This document shows positions 62,735 to 64,000 of a stretch of DNA of 64,000 nucleotides, in pieces (the first letter of the stretch is position 1; every line of letters starts with the position of its first letter). The notes under the pieces were generated by a model that ran no database searches, was not told the origin of the DNA, and was given only the letters and a program-made list of their open reading frames with translations. Source of the DNA: an uncultured Porphyromonas sp. (lineage in GTDB: Bacteria > Bacteroidota > Bacteroidia > Bacteroidales > Porphyromonadaceae). The DNA is taken from assembly GCF_938023125.1 (NCBI RefSeq), contig NZ_CALHDW010000018.1, positions 124,001-188,000 on the forward strand, in the 5' to 3' direction. A program made the translations under genes and the position numbers.

Positions 62735-63877
62735 CTATCGCTCTAAAAAGGAGTAGAGAGCCGGAAGAATATCGCCGAACGTCTGAGGCATGAGGGAGCT
62801 GCGATCGGGATGCCAAGGAGTGTCGGCAAGGCGTAGAGTAGCCTTGAGAGCTTCCTCGATTTGATCTAGAGAGAAGGGATCGAAAAGTACTACCCCTCGT
62901 GTCCCTTGCAGCATACTGGCAATACCGGTAGCCCTGCTGATGGCACTAGGTAGCCCGATGGTAAGAGCTTCGTTGGCTACCGCACCAAATCTTTCTAGGG
63001 TGCTGGCAAGTACAAAAGCATCCGCCATAAGGTAATGGCTATAAAGCTCTTCGCCCTCTTTTCTCCCTGCGAAATGAATCCGTTGCCGGCAAGGAGTTTT
63101 CTCCGCTTTGGCGCGTAAGAAGCCTTCTAAAGGACCATCGCCTACGAGTACTAAGTGTACGTCATTTTGCAGCTCAAAGGCACGAGAGAAGGCAGAAATA
63201 AGGCTGTCTAGATTTTTTTCCGGCGAGAGTCTCCCTACGTAGAGTAGTATTTTGTCGGAGGGGTGATGGGTATAATGGTTACGAAGCGCAGCTGCATTGG
63301 GGTAGAGCGGCGGCAATATCTCTCGGATCATTTCTTCCTCTTGTAGGATAGGCAAGGTGTGGTAGCGGTGCCCCTTTCCAAACTTGTGAGAATATACCTC
63401 TTGAGCCCTCCGGTCACACAGTATCACCCCATCGAGCATACCGCTCTCGAGGATAATCTCTTTTAGGTTGAGTTGCTTTCTTACGGTCTCTTGGGCAAGG
63501 GAATAACTATCGTCTACCATGGAGACGATGCGACTATGGGGAGAAGCTATATAGCGAGCGGCAAGAGCGAGTAGGGTAGTGAGGTTAATTTCGCTGGTGA
63601 GAACAAGGTCGTATCGCCCCCGAGCTACGAGCTTAAAAATATCCCATCGCAGGTTTTTTATTCCGGCCACTCCGGGGGATAGGTATTTATAGGGAAAGCG
63701 AACTCGCGACTTTAGTAGGCTTTGATTGAAACGATGATTCTCGGCCTCTTTTTCTTCGAAGTAGATGTCGCACCCATAGCGAGAGTAGAGAGCATTGAAA
63801 AGATCTATGCGGTAGGGAGTGAGTGCGCGATGGATGATAAGGGTTCTGAGGTTCCTCCCAGATGGTTCTGTTTTCAT
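62735..63877 (-). CDS. GT4-family glycosyltransferase
   Basis: The 380-residue protein has the GT-B fold of GT4 enzymes: IIHRALTPYRIDLFNALY at the N-terminus, LLYVGRLSPEKNLDSLI and VLVGDGPLEGFL in the C-terminal half, and the sugar-nucleotide motif LERFGAVANEAL (E-x7-E type). It likely builds a surface polysaccharide or lipopolysaccharide part; donor and acceptor are unknown. No other polysaccharide genes are in view, but the window ends just upstream. Confidence 0.88.
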   Translation of the reverse strand: MKTEPSGRNLRTLIIHRALTPYRIDLFNALYSRYGCDIYFEEKEAENHRFNQSLLKSRVRFPYKYLSPGVAGIKNLRWDIFKLVARGRYDLVLTSEINLTTLLALAARYIASPHSRIVSMVDDSYSLAQETVRKQLNLKEIILESGMLDGVILCDRRAQEVYSHKFGKGHRYHTLPILQEEEMIREILPPLYPNAAALRNHYTHHPSDKILLYVGRLSPEKNLDSLISAFSRAFELQNDVHLVLVGDGPLEGFLRAKAEKTPCRQRIHFAGRKEGEELYSHYLMADAFVLASTLERFGAVANEALTIGLPSAISRATGIASMLQGTRGVVLFDPFSLDQIEEALKATLRLADTPWHPDRSSLMPQTFGDILPALYSFLER

Positions 63878-63902
63878 ACGAATCTACTTTCTTTATCCGA
63901 GA

Positions 63903-63910
63903 CAAAAATA
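63903..63910 (-). promoter_or_regulatory. Possible glycosyltransferase promoter
   Basis: The minus strand reads TATTTTTG 26 bp before the ATG. Beyond it, 63911-64000 shows nothing recognisable. Confidence 0.4.
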
Positions 63911-64000
63911 CGAACATAAAGGCGAACCTCCATACCCTCCACCAATCGAACATAATAAGGTTTCCAATTTCAAGATTTTCTGATGGGAGGTACAATACGG

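Noticed and set aside
1..64000. tRNA, rRNA, tmRNA, known riboswitches (TPP, cobalamin, glycine, SAM), insertion sequences
   Set aside because: I looked for TPsiC-arm sequences, leader folds before pnuC, gcvP, bioA and prs, and transposase frames. The few GGTTCGAAT-like strings lie in coding sequence and no transposase was found.

Overview
The window looks like chromosome from a member of the Bacteroidales, most probably Porphyromonas. The evidence is two predicted secreted enzymes with type IX secretion (Por) tails (a C10 cysteine protease and a lipase-like hydrolase), a DUF4831 protein, an Ig-like surface lipoprotein, and promoters of the Bacteroidota type (TAnnTTTG, most often TATCTTTG) in front of many genes. 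Moderate GC, housekeeping content and long co-directional operons point to core genome. I see no insertion sequence, prophage, integrase, CRISPR array, tRNA or rRNA.

Layout. 1-1.0 kb: end of a lactate-utilisation operon (lutA, partial lutB). 1.4-9.9 kb, minus strand: pyrH-frr-rsgA-rnr-rlmN (UMP kinase plus ribosome recycling, assembly and RNA turnover), then DUF4831 and a peptide transporter. 10.2-17.5 kb: mutS-mnmH-dacB-pnuC-histidine kinase-folB, read as one operon from a promoter at 17.5 kb. 17.7-22.4 kb: a cell-surface block with a lipoprotein plus secreted hydrolase pair and a small outer-membrane barrel. 22.9-28.7 kb: pheS, dCMP deaminase, C-terminal processing protease, 5-formyl-THF cyclo-ligase and urocanate hydratase. 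29-35 kb: gap on the minus strand; rsmG, an MBL hydrolase and gcvP on the plus strand. 34.9-38.5 kb: class Ia ribonucleotide reductase nrdAB. 38.6-39.9 kb: a methyltransferase, a candidate small RNA and a GlsB-like membrane protein. 40.2-45.3 kb: glnS-dedA-oxyR-eptA. 45.6-48.8 kb: a PEGA lipoprotein and the C10 protease. 48.9-52.9 kb: recJ-recQ. 53.5-54.4 kb: prs. 54.5-59.8 kb: an Ig-like lipoprotein, then a pyrB-pyrI-flavin reductase-lemA-TPM operon. 61-63.9 kb: bioA and a glycosyltransferase.

Most genes serve nucleotide supply (pyrH, pyrBI, nrdAB, dCMP deaminase, prs), translation (frr, rsgA, rnr, rlmN, rsmG, pheS, glnS, mnmH) and DNA repair (mutS, recJ, recQ). Amino-acid and lactate use (lut, hutU, gcvP, peptide transporter, secreted proteases) fits an asaccharolytic, peptide-fermenting lifestyle.

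The most interesting signal is non-coding. At least six intergenic spacers, and perhaps a seventh, carry a degenerate tandem array in which a GC core flanked by A- and T-tracts recurs every 22-23 bp. The units are too diverged to register as an ordinary repeat. They usually lie just upstream of a gene's promoter. They recall the 23-nt minisatellite of the BrickBuilt MITE known from P. gingivalis. A second unexplained element is a candidate structured RNA at about 39.4-39.5 kb.
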